A stretch of DNA of 64,000 nt from Marinomonas rhizomae (GCF_003315485.1 NZ_QNSE01000002.1:309349-373348); one strand, 5' to 3'; shown: positions 1 through 9,267, counted from the first letter of the stretch. Notes: generated by a model not told the origin, from the letters alone. Numbers and translations are program-made.

Positions 1-772
1 TCTGTGAGTGGCCACCAACAATAACGTCGATACCGGGAACCGTGCGGGCTAGTGTTACATCGCCAGGAGCATTGCCACCGTAGTTACCATCTTGGTAGTG
101 CCCCATGTGAGTAACGGCAACGACTAAGTCGGCTTTTTTACGCAGCTCAGGAATCAGTTTTTTAGCGACAGTAATAGGTGACTCGATCTTGATGCCATCT
201 AGAAACTCGGGATTTCCTAGTTTGGCTGTATCATCAGTAGTGAAACCCACAACCGCAATTTTCAGATCATCTACTTGGAAGATTTTGTAAGCATCAAACA
301 AGGGTTTACCCGTTTTTGCATCTAAAATGTTCGCAGAAAGGAAAGGAAAGCCAGCCCATTCTTGTTGTTTCTTCAGGACAGAAAGAGGGTTGTCGAATTC
401 ATGATTACCCAACGCCATGGCATCGTACTTGAGCATTTTCATGCCACGGAAGTCTGGTTCGGCATCTTGCAAGTCAGATTCTGGTACGCCCGTATTGATA
501 TCACCACCGGACAGTAATAGGGAATTACCATCGTCTAGTGCGACTTCTTCTCGAATGTTGTCGATTAGAGTCTTACGAGCGGCCATGCCATATTCGCCTT
601 TACTGTTTTGCCAGAAGCGACCGTGGTGGTCATTAGTGTGCAAAATAGTGACGCGATATTCTTTGTCTTCTTGCCAATCTGGTTTTTGCGGCCCCATCAT
701 AGAACACGCTGTCACAGATAACGCGACACCAGTAATGGCCAGTTGCGTGATAAAACGCTTGGTAAACTTCAT
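1..772 (-). CDS. 5'-nucleotidase / UDP-sugar hydrolase family lipoprotein (UshA/NutA-like), C-terminus cut off by window edge
   Basis: The frame opens at the ATG at 772 on the minus strand and runs off the left edge, so only about 257 N-terminal residues are present. Residues 1-23 form a lipoprotein signal peptide with lipobox VTAC and Cys23. The metallophosphatase motifs follow in order: HTNDHHG (43-49), SGGDINTG (86-93) and ALGNHEFD (118-125), with GGHS near the window edge. These are the two-metal ligands of the UshA/CpdB family, which hydrolyses extracellular nucleotides to nucleoside and phosphate. The lipid anchor resembles Vibrio NutA more than soluble E. coli UshA. It is a separate unit from the gts operon, being separated from gtsD by a strong terminator. 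The substrate-binding C-terminal domain is not visible, so the exact substrate is open. Confidence 0.88.
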   Translation of the reverse strand, partial: MKFTKRFITQLAITGVALSVTACSMMGPQKPDWQEDKEYRVTILHTNDHHGRFWQNSKGEYGMAARKTLIDNIREEVALDDGNSLLLSGGDINTGVPESDLQDAEPDFRGMKMLKYDAMALGNHEFDNPLSVLKKQQEWAGFPFLSANILDAKTGKPLFDAYKIFQVDDLKIAVVGFTTDDTAKLGNPEFLDGIKIESPITVAKKLIPELRKKADLVVAVTHMGHYQDGNYGGNAPGDVTLARTVPGIDVIVGGHSQ

Positions 773-945
773 GGTTTGATTCCTTTACATGATATTAGTC
801 GGCAGTTCTTCGATTCGAGATAATCAAATACCACTATGGAGTTGCTTTTTTGATTACGGTTCTCAAAATGTATCTCATATTTGTGACAAGTTCGAGAGAC
901 TGTGCAGTAATTTTGACCATTTGTGCAAAAACCTGACGTTTTTCA

Positions 946-989
946 CAAAAAAAAGCCTGCCACAGAGATGTGCGCTCTGTGACAGGCTT
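946..989 (-). terminator. Rho-independent terminator of the gts operon
   Basis: AAGCCTGTCACAGAG pairs with CTCTGTGGCAGGCTT on the minus strand (one G-U pair, 7-nt loop). A run of eight T follows. It lies just past the gtsD stop and before the 5'-nucleotidase gene. Confidence 0.9.
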
Positions 990-1024
990 GCTTAATGGTG
1001 TTTAACCCATGGCGGAGTGAGCGA

Positions 1025-2134
1025 TTAAATATCGATACGTTCACCTGATTCATTATCAAACGCGACCGCTTTGGACGTATCAAACATCATCTTGATGATG
1101 GATCCTGCTTCAGCTGGGTACATTGGATTAGAGCGACAGTTGATTTCTGCATCGTTAACACGAGTCAGAATCATGGTGTCGGCACCCATTGGCTCAGTTA
1201 CTTCGACTTCGATATCTGTCGTTGTCACAAAAGGCTGACCTTCTTTATGCGGCTGTGGTTCTGTGATCATTTCAGGGCGCAAGCCAAGTAGAATGGTTTT
1301 ACCTATGTAGTCTTTTAGTGTTTCTGATTTCGGGAATGGCAAAGCAACGGTGCTGCTGGTGGCCAGTTCCAACATTGGTGTGCCTTCTTTTTCGATCACG
1401 TTTGCAGGAATAAAGTTCATCGCAGGTGAACCCATGAAGCCCGCGACGAATAGGTTCGCTGGGTTATCGTAAATTTCTTGTGGTGTACCAAGTTGTTGTA
1501 CTTCGCCATCTTTCATCACAGCGATACGATCCGCTAGCGTCATGGCTTCGATTTGATCGTGTGTTACATAAACAATGGTTGTGCCCAGTTTTTTATGCAG
1601 CTTCTTGATCTCTGTACGCATCTCTACGCGCAACTTAGCGTCTAGGTTAGACAGTGGTTCATCAAACAAGTAAAGCTGAGGACGACGAGCTAAGGCGCGC
1701 CCCATGGCAACACGTTGACGCTGACCACCAGACAATTGCGCGGGTTTACGGTCCAGTAAATGACTTATTTGCAATAGCTCAGCGACACGCTGAACTTCCA
1801 CGTCACGCTCTGTTTTGGGTACTTTGCGCATTTCCAAGCCGAAAGAGATGTTTTGTTCTACGGTCATGTTTGGATACAGGGCGTAAGACTGGAACACCAT
1901 TGCGATATCACGATCTTTTGGGCTAGTGTAAGTCACATCTTTGTCAGCGATGAGAATGCGACCTTCCGATACATCCTCAAGTCCAGCAATCGAGTTCATT
2001 AGAGTGGATTTACCACAGCCAGATGGGCCAACTAAAATCAGAAACTCACCCGCTTTGATGGAAATGTTGATGCCTTTTAAAATCTCAGTCTCGCCGTAGC
2101 GTTTTTTCACATTATCAATGACTAGGTTTGCCAT
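1025..2134 (-). CDS. gtsD: Sugar ABC transporter ATP-binding protein (GtsD/MalK-UgpC type)
   Basis: This is the 369-residue ATPase that powers glucose-type uptake by the membrane pair encoded upstream. Walker A GPSGCGKST is at 36-44, the Q-loop at about 82, signature LSGGQ at 134-138, Walker B LYLFDEP at 154-160 and the switch His in VTHDQ at about 193. The C-terminal 130 residues form the MalK-type OB/TOBE regulatory domain. It is the last gene of a minus-strand operon in the order gtsA-gtsB-gtsC-gtsD, and a strong terminator follows it. Function is assigned from the binding protein and from the adjacent GltRS-like regulators, as in Pseudomonas. MalK-type ATPases can serve several sugar importers, so sharing is possible. 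Confidence 0.9.
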   Translation of the reverse strand: MANLVIDNVKKRYGETEILKGINISIKAGEFLILVGPSGCGKSTLMNSIAGLEDVSEGRILIADKDVTYTSPKDRDIAMVFQSYALYPNMTVEQNISFGLEMRKVPKTERDVEVQRVAELLQISHLLDRKPAQLSGGQRQRVAMGRALARRPQLYLFDEPLSNLDAKLRVEMRTEIKKLHKKLGTTIVYVTHDQIEAMTLADRIAVMKDGEVQQLGTPQEIYDNPANLFVAGFMGSPAMNFIPANVIEKEGTPMLELATSSTVALPFPKSETLKDYIGKTILLGLRPEMITEPQPHKEGQPFVTTTDIEVEVTEPMGADTMILTRVNDAEINCRSNPMYPAEAGSIIKMMFDTSKAVAFDNESGERIDI

Positions 2135-2158
2135 GTTATTACTCCGAATTTTTCAGAT

Positions 2159-2192
2159 CACTCGTGCTGTGTTAGTTAGAAAGGCACGAGTG
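2159..2192 (-). other. Intercistronic hairpin between gtsC and gtsD
   Basis: CACTCGTGC and GCACGAGTG form a perfect 9-bp stem with a 16-nt loop. No T-run follows on the minus strand, so it is more likely an mRNA processing or stabilising element than a terminator. Confidence 0.5.
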
Positions 2193-2234
2193 CATTTTGT
2201 CTTTATTGTTCGCTAGTTTGCTTAGCGGCGTTAA

Positions 2235-3137
2235 TTAGCCTTTTACTGCGCCAGCCGTTAAGCCACGAACGAAGTATTTTCCTGCAAACACGTAAACGGC
2301 CAGTGTTGGTAAGGCTGCGATAATGGCGGCGGCCATATCGACGTTGTATTCTTTACCGCCAAAGCTGGTGTTGACCAAGTTGTTTAAGGCAACCGTGACT
2401 GGCTGAGTATCAAAACCAGAGAAAGCCACACCAAATAAGAAGTCGTTCCAAATCTGTGTAAACTGCCAAATGACGGTTACCACTATGATGGGGGTAGAAA
2501 CTGGCAAAATGATGCGGTAGAAAATAGTAAAGAAGCCTGCACCATCTAGGCGAGCCGCTTTGACCAATTCACTAGGAATAGACTGATAAAAGTTACGGAA
2601 GAACAAGGTTGTAAAAGCCACGCCGTAAACCACATGAACGAAGACTAACCCAGTAGTGGTATTGGCAATGCCTAACCAGCCTAGCGTTTGTGCCATTGGC
2701 AACAAGATCACTTGGAACGGAATGAAGCAACCAACCAACATTGCGGCAAAGAAAAAGTCACTGCCACGGAACTTCCATAGGGAAATAACGTAACCGTTGA
2801 TGGCGCCAACTAACGTTGAAATTGCCACAGCAGGTAACACTATTTGAAACGAGTTCATGAAGTAAGGCGAAATACCACCACAACTACTGCCAGTACAGGC
2901 GCTTGACCAGGCTTTTGACCAAGAGTCGAAATGCAAAGATGCTGGCAAAGAAAGTAGCGTACCAGTACGAATTTCTTCTACATCTTTTAGGGAAGTAATC
3001 AACATGACGATAAACGGCATTAGATAAAACGCCGCCACAATGATCAATACCGTGTATAAGGCAACGCGCAATACCTTGTCTAGGCCAGACGTTTTACGAC
3101 CAACAGCTTTTTTACTTGTAGAATTAAGGTTACTCAT
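2235..3137 (-). CDS. gtsC: Sugar ABC transporter permease GtsC (MalG family)
   Basis: This 300-residue inner-membrane permease has about six transmembrane segments, the first at about 26-48. The EAA loop that docks on the ATPase reads KAARLDGAGFF...RIILP at about 194-213. It ends with the GAVKG tail typical of MalG-like proteins. Its start overlaps the end of gtsB by 8 bases, indicating translational coupling. It forms the translocation channel with GtsB for the sugar bound by GtsA. A short region rich in Cys, Gly and Ser (ACTGSSCGG) lies in the first periplasmic loop. Confidence 0.9.
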   Translation of the reverse strand: MSNLNSTSKKAVGRKTSGLDKVLRVALYTVLIIVAAFYLMPFIVMLITSLKDVEEIRTGTLLSLPASLHFDSWSKAWSSACTGSSCGGISPYFMNSFQIVLPAVAISTLVGAINGYVISLWKFRGSDFFFAAMLVGCFIPFQVILLPMAQTLGWLGIANTTTGLVFVHVVYGVAFTTLFFRNFYQSIPSELVKAARLDGAGFFTIFYRIILPVSTPIIVVTVIWQFTQIWNDFLFGVAFSGFDTQPVTVALNNLVNTSFGGKEYNVDMAAAIIAALPTLAVYVFAGKYFVRGLTAGAVKG

Positions 3138-4059
3138 GGCGTTTACCTCGCAACTCAGAGTACAAATAAGGAACTAAAATCGCCAAAACACAGCCTAGCA
3201 TCACCATTGCAGACGCCGAACCTAAGCCTATTTGGCTACGAGTAAAGGTGTAGGTGTACATGAAGTTTGCTGGTAAATCTGACGAGTAACCTGGCCCACC
3301 ATTAGTCAAAGCCGCAACCAAGTCGAAACTCTTAATGGCAATGTGCGAAAGAACGACTAAAGCGCTGAAGAATACTGGCTTCAAAGAAGGCAGAATAATA
3401 CGACGGTAAGTGGTAAATGTGCTTGCACCATCAAGGTGTGCGGCTTTGATAAGGTCGCCATCAACACCACGCAGCCCCGCTAAAAAAAGTGCCATGACGA
3501 AGCCAGATGCTTGCCATACTGCCGCGATAACCAAACAGTAAATAACCATGTCTGGGTTAATCAACCAGTCGAATTTGAAGTTCTCAAAGCCGAAATCGAT
3601 CATCATTTTTTCTAAACCGTTGGTTGGGTTAAGCAACCATTTCCACGCGGTACCCGTTACGATGAAAGAAATCGCCATTGGGTAAAGATAAATGGTACGG
3701 ATCGCGCCTTCAGCACGAATCTTTTGATCCAAGAAAATGGCTAAAGTAACGCCAAGGAACAAACAGATAACAATAAACAAACCACCGAAAATCCCAAGGT
3801 TGGATAGGGCTACCATCCAGCGGTCATTGTTGAATAGACGCTCGTATTGATCGAAGCCGACAAATTTGTACGACGGCAACATACGAGAGCCTGTGAAAGA
3901 AAGTACGGCGGTCCAAATCATATAGCCGTAAATGCACACCAAGGTAACCAGTACCGTTGGGGCCATGACGATTTTAGGCATCCAATCGGCCAAGCTTAGG
4001 CGCGCAGGACGTCCTGACTGAGTCTGTCCTGACCCAGAATTGGCGGCTTTAGTGTTCAT
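3130..4059 (-). CDS. gtsB: Sugar ABC transporter permease GtsB (MalF family)
   Basis: This is a 309-residue permease with about six transmembrane helices and an EAA loop, KAAHLDGAST...RRIILP, near 211-230. The N-terminal cytoplasmic tail is hydrophilic before the first helix at about 31-54. It pairs with GtsC and sits between gtsA (181 bases upstream, with a hairpin in the gap) and gtsC (8-base overlap). The ribosome binding site before the ATG is weak, which together with the hairpin would keep permease synthesis below that of the binding protein. Confidence 0.9.
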   Translation of the reverse strand: MNTKAANSGSGQTQSGRPARLSLADWMPKIVMAPTVLVTLVCIYGYMIWTAVLSFTGSRMLPSYKFVGFDQYERLFNNDRWMVALSNLGIFGGLFIVICLFLGVTLAIFLDQKIRAEGAIRTIYLYPMAISFIVTGTAWKWLLNPTNGLEKMMIDFGFENFKFDWLINPDMVIYCLVIAAVWQASGFVMALFLAGLRGVDGDLIKAAHLDGASTFTTYRRIILPSLKPVFFSALVVLSHIAIKSFDLVAALTNGGPGYSSDLPANFMYTYTFTRSQIGLGSASAMVMLGCVLAILVPYLYSELRGKRHE

Positions 4060-4177
4060 AATTGATGCTTCACTATAGAAGAGAGAGTAACAAAACGGCT
4101 GGCGTTGATGATGCGGTTAAAACCTGACTCATCTTTGCTCGAGATGTTTCGTAACATTCTCTAGGAAATCTTAAGAG

Positions 4178-4201
4178 GAGGCTGACCAGAGGGTCAGCCT
4201 C
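4178..4201 (-). other. Hairpin between gtsA and gtsB (mRNA stabiliser or attenuator)
   Basis: GAGGCTGACC and GGTCAGCCTC form a perfect 10-bp stem with a 4-base loop (AGAG). There is no strong U-tract on the minus strand. The position, just after the binding-protein gene, is typical of a stem that protects the upstream mRNA or reduces read-through. Confidence 0.65.
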
Positions 4202-4240
4202 GTATGTTTACTGCAAATTAGGGTTTTGCAGATTGATCAC

Positions 4241-5488
4241 TTACATGCTTGCCTTGATAGCGCGAGCTAGCTTGTCTACGGCTTCTTCAGACGTCATAGA
4301 CTCGTCGTTGAAAAAGTTAGTGACTACGTCAAAGATGGCACCTTGAACCATAGAGTTCACAGCCATACCGTGAGCCATACTTGGTACTAGGCTACCCGTC
4401 GTTGAGCTTGCTAGAAACGCATCCATTGAAGAATGAGCGCACGAATCGAATTTATCGCGAGGCATATTCAAACGAACAGGAATAGAGCCTTTGTTCAAGT
4501 TGAATGTTTCTTGGAACTTAGGCTCAAGAATCAAACGAGCCAGGTCTTTTTGAGCGGCCTGCTTGTCTTTGCCATCTACTTTAAACATGGCTAGAGAATC
4601 GATGTTGAAAGTATAAGCTCCACTTGTGCCTGGCGCTGGGTAACAAACGTAATCGATACCGGCTTTTTTGCCTGCGGCTGTGAACTCGCCTTTTGCCCAG
4701 TCACCCATGATCTGCATTGCAGCATCACCATTGATAACCATAGATGTGGCGATATTCCAGTCACGTCCTGAAAACCCTGGATCAACGAATTCGCGCATTT
4801 GCTTGAAAGTATCAAATACGTCGATCATGTCTTGGCTGCGGAGTGTTTTATCAGACAAACCGATGAATGCGCTGTTGTAGAAACGTGCGCCTTTAGCCAA
4901 AGCAATGGCTTCGAATAGAGTAGCGTCTTGCCAGTTTTGACCACCGTGCGCGAGAGGAGTGAAACCTGCTGCTTTGATTTTTTTCGCTTCAACGATGAAC
5001 TGTTCCCAAGTCGTTGGGATAGACGCGCCAGATTTACGGAATACTTCTGGGTTAGCCCACATCCAGTTTACACGGTGAACGTTAACGGGTGCCGCTACGT
5101 AATGGCCATCATACTTCATTACGTCACTAACAACTTGAGGAAGGATAACGTCCCACTCGCCTGCTTTAGCAACATCATCAAGATTTGTTAGGAAGCCAAG
5201 GTCACCCCATTCTTGAATGGTTGGACCTTTGATTTGAGCTGCTGAAGGTGGATTGCCAGAAATGGCTCGAGATTTTAGAACGGTCATCGCAGATTCACCA
5301 CCGCCACCAGCAACGGCGAAGTCTTTCCAGGTGTGGCCAGCGTCTACCATTTCTTCTTTAAGCACATTGATCGCAGCGGCTTCGCCACCTGATGTCCACC
5401 AATGTAGAACTTCTACTTCACCAGCCTGAGCCGTAGCCGCGGCTAGAGAAAGTGCCACTGTGGTTAAACCGAAAGCAATTTTTTTCAT
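4241..5488 (-). CDS. gtsA: Glucose-type ABC transporter substrate-binding protein GtsA
   Basis: This periplasmic binding protein closely resembles Pseudomonas GtsA. Shared blocks include EVEVLHWWTSGGE after the signal peptide, AVAGGGGESAMTVLKSRAISG, AQIKGPTIQEW, HGGQNWQD, MQIMGDWAKGE and NKGSIPVR. The start is placed at the ATG at 5488, not the longer frame, because MKKIAFGLTTVALSLAAATA is then a clean signal peptide and AAAGGTTCC precedes it as a ribosome binding site. The protein has 415 residues. The 279 bases upstream, up to the sensor kinase gene, are AT-rich and should carry the operon promoter; no operator was recognised there. In Pseudomonas the equivalent operon is controlled by GltR. 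Confidence 0.92.
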   Translation of the reverse strand: MKKIAFGLTTVALSLAAATAQAGEVEVLHWWTSGGEAAAINVLKEEMVDAGHTWKDFAVAGGGGESAMTVLKSRAISGNPPSAAQIKGPTIQEWGDLGFLTNLDDVAKAGEWDVILPQVVSDVMKYDGHYVAAPVNVHRVNWMWANPEVFRKSGASIPTTWEQFIVEAKKIKAAGFTPLAHGGQNWQDATLFEAIALAKGARFYNSAFIGLSDKTLRSQDMIDVFDTFKQMREFVDPGFSGRDWNIATSMVINGDAAMQIMGDWAKGEFTAAGKKAGIDYVCYPAPGTSGAYTFNIDSLAMFKVDGKDKQAAQKDLARLILEPKFQETFNLNKGSIPVRLNMPRDKFDSCAHSSMDAFLASSTTGSLVPSMAHGMAVNSMVQGAIFDVVTNFFNDESMTSEEAVDKLARAIKASM

Positions 5489-5767
5489 GATAGGAACCTT
5501 TGTTATTGTTATATCATCCAACCAAAGACATTTAATAGACTTTGATGTCGCGTTATTTTTGTGTCGACTTCGCTTTCTGAAGTTCAGCTTAAGCGAGTAT
5601 TCGAGTGACAGAATTTAGCAAAGGATCTGACAATAGAGGGTAAAGTAGAGCAACCTATTGTAACAAAGTCTTGCATTAGGTGTTTTGAAATGACATTTTT
5701 TTGCTTTTTATGTGACGTTTATTTTCATGTTTTAGCGACTAGAAATAACCTTTTTATTCTTTATTAA

Positions 5768-7237
5768 TCAATGTCTTGGTAGCCAAAGTCTTGCTTCTAA
5801 GCCTTGCTCTATATGGTTGCTCAAGGTGACTTCGCCACCATGGGCGCGGGCAATATTACGCGCGATACTTAACCCTAATCCCATGCCTCCGGGATGGCCG
5901 GAATGATCTGGTGTAAGACGAGTGTAAGGCTGAAAAACTTTGTCCATTTTATCAACTGGAATTCCTGGGCCTTGGTCACAGACTCTAATACAGACTTCGT
6001 CTTCGTTGTCTTCGATGAATACAGTGGCGGTTTTGCCATAATACAAAGCGTTATCAACTAGGTTGCCAAGGCAGCGCTTTATGGCAAAGGGTTTACCAAT
6101 AAACGGATGCTGCAATGCGCCGACAACGGTGAGTTTTTCATCATGTAGGTTGGCGGTAGATTGCATGTCTCTTAACATTCGAGAAATGTTCACTTCAACA
6201 CGGTTTTCATGAATATCTGTTTCTTTTACGCTTTGTAGAGCGCCTTTTAACAGCATATCTAAATCTTCTAAGTCGCGAATCATAGCGTCACGAATGTCAT
6301 CTTCGTCTAACATTTCGGCGCGTAATCGTAAGCGCGTAATGGGGGTTTTTAGGTCATGAGAAATAGAGGCAAAGAGCCTTTCTCGATCATTAAGATAACG
6401 CTGAATGCGACGCTGCATATCGTTAAAAGCTTTGGCCGTGTTACGTACTTCGACACTACCGACTTCTTTTATTGGCTGCCAGTCACCTTGTCCAAAACGT
6501 TCTGCGGCACGAGCCAAGGTCGCCAGAGGTCGTGTTACGCGCCTTAAGATCAGAATACTAAGCAGTAAGACCGTAATGACCGACATGGCCATAGAAAATA
6601 AGCGATCACCGCTAAGCGCCGTGGTGCCATCCAAAAAATACGGGTCGGGCATCAAGCTGGCAAGATATAACCAGTCTTTGTCATTGATAGGGATTTGAAT
6701 CACGATAATCGGTGGCGTAAGGGGCTTCACTAATAAGCTATGGTGTCCCCAGCGCTCAGGCAGATCAACAAGGCGGGTGTGGTTATTTATAACGTGTAAA
6801 TCGCTCGGGCTGGAAAACGCAATTTTGGCATTATGAATACCTAATTGTTTAATGAGCGTCGACTGCACTTCATTTTTGACAATGTTTTTGAGCGGCGAAT
6901 CAGGAATGTTGTTGATGTGAATTTCTTCTTTATTGAGTGTCACAAAGAAGCGTGTACCACCCATGTCTTGTAATTGGTCGATGACAATATGACGATAATT
7001 GGTTGGCAATGAGGTGAAGTAGCTGACGGTGGCGGCAATACGAAACGCCATGTGCTTAGAGACTTCACGGACGTTTTCTTCTGTATCTGATTCAAGCTGC
7101 CGCAACCAGATAGACGAGCTGATGAACTGAGCGCTTGCCACACCTAGCGCCATGATGATCAGGATTTGTCCCGTTAGAGATTGAGTCCAACGTCTAATGC
7201 GTGAACGCTTACTGATGGTAGGATTAATGTGCATCAC
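5768..7237 (-). CDS. gltS: Sensor histidine kinase, GltS-like (OmpR/EnvZ class)
   Basis: This 489-residue membrane kinase has transmembrane helices at about 22-45 and 213-231, flanking a periplasmic sensor domain of about 165 residues. A HAMP linker (about 232-285) and a HisKA domain follow, with phosphoacceptor His294 in SISHDLKTP. The ATPase domain has an N-box with Asn396 (NLVDNALYYG), G1 DQGPGIP (421-427) and G2 GMGLGLS. All catalytic motifs are intact. It overlaps the regulator gene by 14 bases, so the two are co-translated. Its position next to gtsABCD matches GltRS of Pseudomonas, which induces glucose uptake. The actual ligand is inferred, not shown. Confidence 0.85.
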   Translation of the reverse strand: MMHINPTISKRSRIRRWTQSLTGQILIIMALGVASAQFISSSIWLRQLESDTEENVREVSKHMAFRIAATVSYFTSLPTNYRHIVIDQLQDMGGTRFFVTLNKEEIHINNIPDSPLKNIVKNEVQSTLIKQLGIHNAKIAFSSPSDLHVINNHTRLVDLPERWGHHSLLVKPLTPPIIVIQIPINDKDWLYLASLMPDPYFLDGTTALSGDRLFSMAMSVITVLLLSILILRRVTRPLATLARAAERFGQGDWQPIKEVGSVEVRNTAKAFNDMQRRIQRYLNDRERLFASISHDLKTPITRLRLRAEMLDEDDIRDAMIRDLEDLDMLLKGALQSVKETDIHENRVEVNISRMLRDMQSTANLHDEKLTVVGALQHPFIGKPFAIKRCLGNLVDNALYYGKTATVFIEDNEDEVCIRVCDQGPGIPVDKMDKVFQPYTRLTPDHSGHPGGMGLGLSIARNIARAHGGEVTLSNHIEQGLEARLWLPRH

Positions 7238-7961
7238 TGATGGCTTCGACGGTAGCGGTTAAGATATAACCTTGACCACGAATGGTTTTGATTAACTGCG
7301 GCTGACGAGCATCTTCACGTAAACGCTGACGCAAGCGGCTAACATGTACATCAATAAAACGATCCAGTGGGGCGCTATCGCGTCCACGCGTGTTTTCCGC
7401 AATTAACTCGCGAGTGAGCACGGCGCCGGGATGAGTTAGGAACAACATTAAAAGGTTGTAATCCGCGCCGGATAACGACTCCTTTTCATCTTTAAAGTGC
7501 AACTCTCGTGATAGCGTATCCAGAGTAAACTGTGCAAAGCGATAGAAGCGATTGGCTACTGGTGGTGCTATTTCCGCGATTTCAGTATGCTCCATGCGCC
7601 TTAAGATGGCCTTCATTCGAGCCAGTAACTCTCGTGGGTTAAAGGGCTTGGCGAGGTAGTCATCGGCACCAATTTCCAAGCCAATAATGCGATCCATTTC
7701 ATCCGAGTTGGCTGTCAGCATGATAACTGGAACTTGTGATTGGGTGCGTAAGGAGCGGCAAACCGCGAAGCCATCTTGTCCAGGTAGCATGATGTCCAAA
7801 ATTACCAAGTCGACTTCTTGGTCTGCTCGAAAGTTAGCTAAGAAGGCTTCACCAGAGTCGGCTGTTAAGACAGTGAACTGGTGCTTTTCTAAGTAAGTTT
7901 TGAGCAGGGTGCGAATCTCGTCGTCATCGTCTACAACATAGATACATTTTGCGTTGGTCAT
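7224..7961 (-). CDS. gltR: OmpR-family response regulator, GltR-like
   Basis: This 245-residue regulator has a receiver domain with acidic pocket DDDD (11-14), phosphoacceptor Asp56 (LVILDIMLP), Thr83 and Lys105 (KPF). A C-terminal winged helix of about 100 residues ends in IRGQGYIL. It is the first gene of the gltR-gltS pair and is transcribed divergently from the sugar kinase across about 230 bases. By analogy with Pseudomonas it would activate gtsABCD. Control of the kinase gene from the shared intergenic region is possible but untested. Confidence 0.85.
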   Translation of the reverse strand: MTNAKCIYVVDDDDEIRTLLKTYLEKHQFTVLTADSGEAFLANFRADQEVDLVILDIMLPGQDGFAVCRSLRTQSQVPVIMLTANSDEMDRIIGLEIGADDYLAKPFNPRELLARMKAILRRMEHTEIAEIAPPVANRFYRFAQFTLDTLSRELHFKDEKESLSGADYNLLMLFLTHPGAVLTRELIAENTRGRDSAPLDRFIDVHVSRLRQRLREDARQPQLIKTIRGQGYILTATVEAISDAH

Positions 7962-8090
7962 TATCTTACTCAGTGGAAGGTTGAGGTCTGTTCGTTATTA
8001 TAAAATTGTTACATTGGTTTTGAGTCTAACAAGAAACGGACAGTGAACCAATTGCTCAAATAAGAGTTGAGTCGAACCGTATTTAAATAA

Positions 8091-8106
8091 ATTAAATTGA
8101 TTTAAT
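8091..8106. promoter_or_regulatory. AT-rich palindrome in the gltR / sugar-kinase divergent promoter region
   Basis: ATTAAATTGATTTAAT is a palindrome with 6-bp arms around TTGA. It lies 85 bases before the sugar-kinase start. It could be an operator or part of a promoter. The whole 7962-8189 gap is AT-rich and holds no other recognisable element. Confidence 0.25.
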
Positions 8107-8189
8107 GCTTTCTCCCCTGCATAATTTTTCGACTATCCTTATTTACATCTGTGTAGATTATGTCTGCAAACCAAAAAGAGACTGCAATA

Positions 8190-9161
8190 ATGACAACAAA
8201 AGTAATGGCATTCGGTGAAGCCTTGATCGATTTCCTTTCTAATGGAGCAACCAAAGCAGGAGAGCTTGAATCATTTACTAAATTCCCTGGTGGTGCGCCA
8301 GCTAACGTTGCTGTAGCTGTGGCTCGTTTAGGTGGTAATAGTCATTTCGTCGGCCAAGTAGGAGATGATGCGTTTGGTCATTTCTTAAAAGAGTCTCTTG
8401 ATGATTATGGTGTGAATACCAGTAATATGTTGATGACCAAAGAAGCGAAAACGGCTTTGGCGTTTGTGAGCTTAGATCAAACAGGCGAGCGAAGCTTTGA
8501 ATTTTATCGTAGCCCTTCTGCGGATATTTTGTTCCGTGAAAGTGATTTTAAAGCAACTTGGTTTGCTGATAGCCAAGGGGTTTTTCATACCTGTTCAAAT
8601 ACATTGACAGATACTGATATTACTAAAGCCACCTTGGCCGGTGTGAGTATGGCTCGTAAGGCGAATTGGATCGTCAGTATTGATGTTAATTTGCGCACGA
8701 ATTTATGGCCAAATGGGCAAGTGGATTGCAAGCGTGTGATTGATTGGATGCAAAGTGGCGATGTGGTGAAAGCCAGTCTAGAGGAATTGACTTTATTAGC
8801 AGAGGATCCATTTGCATTAATTGAACAGTCACTTGCGGCAGGTGTCACCCTGTTTATATTAACGGATGGTGGCAACTCGATTCGTTTTTACACGGCGACT
8901 CATGGCGTAAGTGAGGTCGTTACTCCTAAGGTTGAAGTAAAAGATACCACAGCGGCAGGTGACGCTTTTGTTGGGGGCTTATTGTATAAGCTAGCAGAGC
9001 AGGGCGGTGACCGTGCTGCACTCGCTAATTTGCCACAACAGCAGTTGGTGGAAATTGTGCGCTTTGCTGCGGCGTGTGGCGCGGATTCTGTAACCAAACT
9101 GGGTGCATACCCTTCTTTACCTTCACTAAGTGAAGCGGAATCACAATTAGCACGATTTTAA
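8190..9161 (+). CDS. PfkB-family sugar kinase, probably fructokinase
   Basis: This is a ribokinase/PfkB-fold kinase of 323 residues from the ATG at 8190. That start is preferred over 8160 because AAAGAG lies 9 bases upstream and MTTKVMAFGEALIDF matches family N-termini. The first signature is FPGGAPANVAVAVARLGG, and the ATP and catalytic signature near the C-terminus is DTTAAGDAFVGG, with the catalytic Asp in AAGDA. The length and the GEALIDF start fit bacterial fructokinases (ScrK/FrcK type). With an alpha-glucoside importer and an intracellular alpha-glucosidase beside it, the likely substrate is fructose released from sucrose. A 2-keto-3-deoxygluconate kinase is the main alternative. A terminator follows. 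Confidence 0.82.
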   Translation: MTTKVMAFGEALIDFLSNGATKAGELESFTKFPGGAPANVAVAVARLGGNSHFVGQVGDDAFGHFLKESLDDYGVNTSNMLMTKEAKTALAFVSLDQTGERSFEFYRSPSADILFRESDFKATWFADSQGVFHTCSNTLTDTDITKATLAGVSMARKANWIVSIDVNLRTNLWPNGQVDCKRVIDWMQSGDVVKASLEELTLLAEDPFALIEQSLAAGVTLFILTDGGNSIRFYTATHGVSEVVTPKVEVKDTTAAGDAFVGGLLYKLAEQGGDRAALANLPQQQLVEIVRFAAACGADSVTKLGAYPSLPSLSEAESQLARF

Positions 9162-9185
9162 CCGATAAAATTGAAATTTATCGGT
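9161..9185 (+). other. Hairpin at the stop codon of the sugar kinase
   Basis: ACCGATAAA and TTTATCGGT form a perfect 9-bp stem that begins at the last base of the stop codon. No T-run follows directly. It may protect the 3' end ahead of the true terminator about 60 bases on. Confidence 0.45.
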
Positions 9186-9241
9186 AGAGCATAGTTTAGT
9201 TAAACGGTTAAGAGACTATTAAGTCTGTTGTTCGTAATCAG

Positions 9242-9267
9242 AAGCGTGGCTAGCCCACGCTTTTTTT
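9242..9267 (+). terminator. Rho-independent terminator after the sugar kinase
   Basis: AAGCGTGG and CCACGCTT form an 8-bp stem with a 5-base loop, followed by seven T. Confidence 0.88.

Noticed and set aside
789..995. A 68-codon open frame in the gap before the 5'-nucleotidase gene
   Set aside because: It runs through the gts terminator hairpin, has no ribosome binding site and no recognisable protein pattern.
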